DNA of 51,661 nucleotides from Elysia marginata (Eukaryota; Mollusca; Gastropoda; Plakobranchidae). Shown here piece by piece: positions 50,136 to 51,661 of the stretch; position 1 is the first letter of the stretch, and each line of letters begins with the position of its first letter. Under the pieces are notes generated by a model, which worked only from the letters and a program-made list of their open reading frames with translations, made no database searches and had not been told where the DNA came from. The stretch spans positions 39,749 to 91,409 of the forward strand of contig BMAT01002581.1 in assembly GCA_019649035.1 (NCBI GenBank), written 5' to 3'. The translations under genes and the position numbers were made by a program.

Positions 50136-51661
50136 AGACTCAGCAATGTTACAGCCTTTGCATGTTTCCCCTTGGAGACTAAAGAAAATTTATGAATTGT
50201 CCCTTTGCCTAATTTCTTTTGCCGCCTACTACATCCATTCCTTGTCAACTCAGTGCTTGCAAATCTAACGCTAACAGGTGTCCTATGCACACAAAAGCGT
50301 AAATTTATTTCGTGATGGGAGCATCATTAAGGAAACAGTAATGAGATTGAAAAGACAAGAAGTCTGGTCTATACACTGGTTTTGATTCAAAGAATGTAGT
50401 CAAACCGAAAGACTGCCTATTGGAAAAGACGCAGTGTGTTTTGCTACGACGTCGGACGCCCGTACCGGCGACTGATATATATGCTGATGAATCAGGGAAA
50501 CTGGATTACCAGGTGTTCTTGAAGCTCTGCAGCATGAAATAAGTTTGCCTCTTTGAGGTCGCTCACATCCTTCGACCAGTTAATAAAAAGTTCGCCACTT
50601 TGTTCCATTTCGTTGGTTAACACATGGTCAGATTTTGTACATTTTCTATTATTTCACTCACCTTTCTTTTTACTCGTCTTGTTGACTTGTGTAAATTTCT
50701 CTCTTCACTCAGATAGTAACAAACAAACAAACAAACAAAAAATAGTCCTACTTACAAAACCTTCTACAAAAATATGACAAAGCAATTCATACAAATTATT
50801 GAAACAAAGTATTTTATTAGCAGTTTTAGTATGCTCAGGTTAGGTTTAAAATTATAGTTTATATGTACGTAGTCGGAAAAGAATTAACACATTGGTTCAA
50901 AGTCAAACAATAATGTTTTCCTCATTTAGTCTTCCTTTCCTGCCTAACTTACTTTACACTTCAGATCTCATTTTATTGCCTTGTTTGAAAATGTTTGGAC
51001 ATTAGGAATGTTTGTATACAGCTTTTCAGTTGAAATAATCACGCAATCAATAAAAAAAAAACATTTCTGTGGTAACGCAAGAACATAATTTAATTGCGTC
51101 AAAATAAAATAACAACATGATCTCTGGCAAATACAACCCTACAATACAGAAATATAATTCGTAAGAAAGCTTATCTTCGCCGTTGAATTGGTGACCAAGA
51201 CAGTCATGTCTGGCATGTTAATCATTTCTCGCAATGATTGTTCGTCCTCTAAACACACAATCAATTACGAACAGTTATTACCTGTTATGTGAAAAAACGA
51301 GTTTAAGAATGCTGTGAAAAACAACAAAAAAAGTAATTTGTGGCAGAATCAAAATGTTTCATCATTAACTTTGTTTTACAAAAAAAACGGCGTGCACTCT
51401 GGATACATCATCTAACTCTGGAGTGATTTCCGGCAAAACCATACATCAAAGAAAGCCGCATGTGAGTTTTCCGGCAAAACTAAACATCAGAAGAAGCCGC
51501 ACATTCAATTTTCGGCAACGATTACGAGCATGTATCAAAGTCAAACATGTAAAAAGTCGAACATGTAAATATATATAAGACGCTAGCCCTCCAGACCTCG
51601 CCAACTTTGAAATACTAAGGCTTTGTTCCCACTGAACGCGCTACAACCAAATTTTACAACC
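50136..51661. other. Intergenic to window edge, no gene seen
   Basis: A+T-rich sequence with no exon recognised on either strand. The end holds a short GC-richer tandem repeat (51426-51510). Confidence 0.5.
51426..51510 (+). repeat. Two-copy 41-bp tandem repeat
   Basis: The units begin TTTCCGGCAAAAC and contain ACATCA and AAGCCGCA. They recur at a 41-bp offset (TTCCGG at 51428 and 51469). A third degenerate unit begins TTTTCGGCAACG. Confidence 0.75.

Noticed and set aside
51426-51540. CRISPR-like spaced repeats
   Set aside because: There are only two good 41-bp tandem units with no distinct spacers, and the genome is eukaryotic.

Overview
The window looks like nuclear DNA of an invertebrate animal. 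The coding exons are short and separated by long A+T-rich introns with GT-AG boundaries. There are tRNA-derived SINEs with target-site duplications, a mariner element, pogo/Tigger-like TA-flanked elements, a degenerate LINE and microsatellites. I would guess a mollusc or another lophotrochozoan, but the sequence does not prove it. There are two runs of N (11623-11736 and 40900-41474). No bacterial-style operons, CRISPR arrays, rRNA genes or convincing tRNA genes are present.

Two conserved genes are arranged head to head. On the minus strand, from 12258 down to 152 and off the left edge, lies EIF2B2, the beta subunit of translation factor eIF2B. Twelve coding exons join in one frame and give 330 complete codons; only the last ~20 residues are missing. 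Its first intron holds a broken LINE reverse transcriptase and the first N gap, and its other introns hold small inverted-repeat DNA transposon remnants.

About 4.3 kb separates the EIF2B2 start codon from that of ANKRD13C on the plus strand (16581-35750). I assembled 13 exons whose lengths sum to 1317 nt (438 residues plus stop), in frame throughout, covering the ankyrin repeats and the GPCR-chaperone domain. Its introns carry tRNA-type SINEs, a dead mariner, a diverged duplicated repeat and a pyrimidine-rich higher-order minisatellite.

The most notable observation follows the ANKRD13C stop codon. The stop (TGA at 35748) sits where the family's protein normally ends (RFPDL-stop). Immediately afterwards, in the same reading frame, 567 further sense codons run without a stop or intron to a TAA at 37452. 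An open frame this long in A+T-rich DNA is not expected by chance. Candidate explanations are stop-codon readthrough (TGA followed by C), A-to-I editing of TGA to TGG, UGA recoding, a second cistron starting at ATG 35757, or an unrecognised splice form. The extension would make a protein of about 1006 residues with a Ser-rich low-complexity body, a basic NLS-like patch and a cysteine-rich C-terminus. I do not recognise it as a known domain.

From 37455 to the right edge I find no further gene. The region holds candidate polyadenylation signals, Tigger-like elements (one containing the second N gap), a tRNA-derived SINE with a 17-bp target-site duplication, a fold-back repeat also present near 39.8 kb, and a second copy of a small inverted-repeat element.
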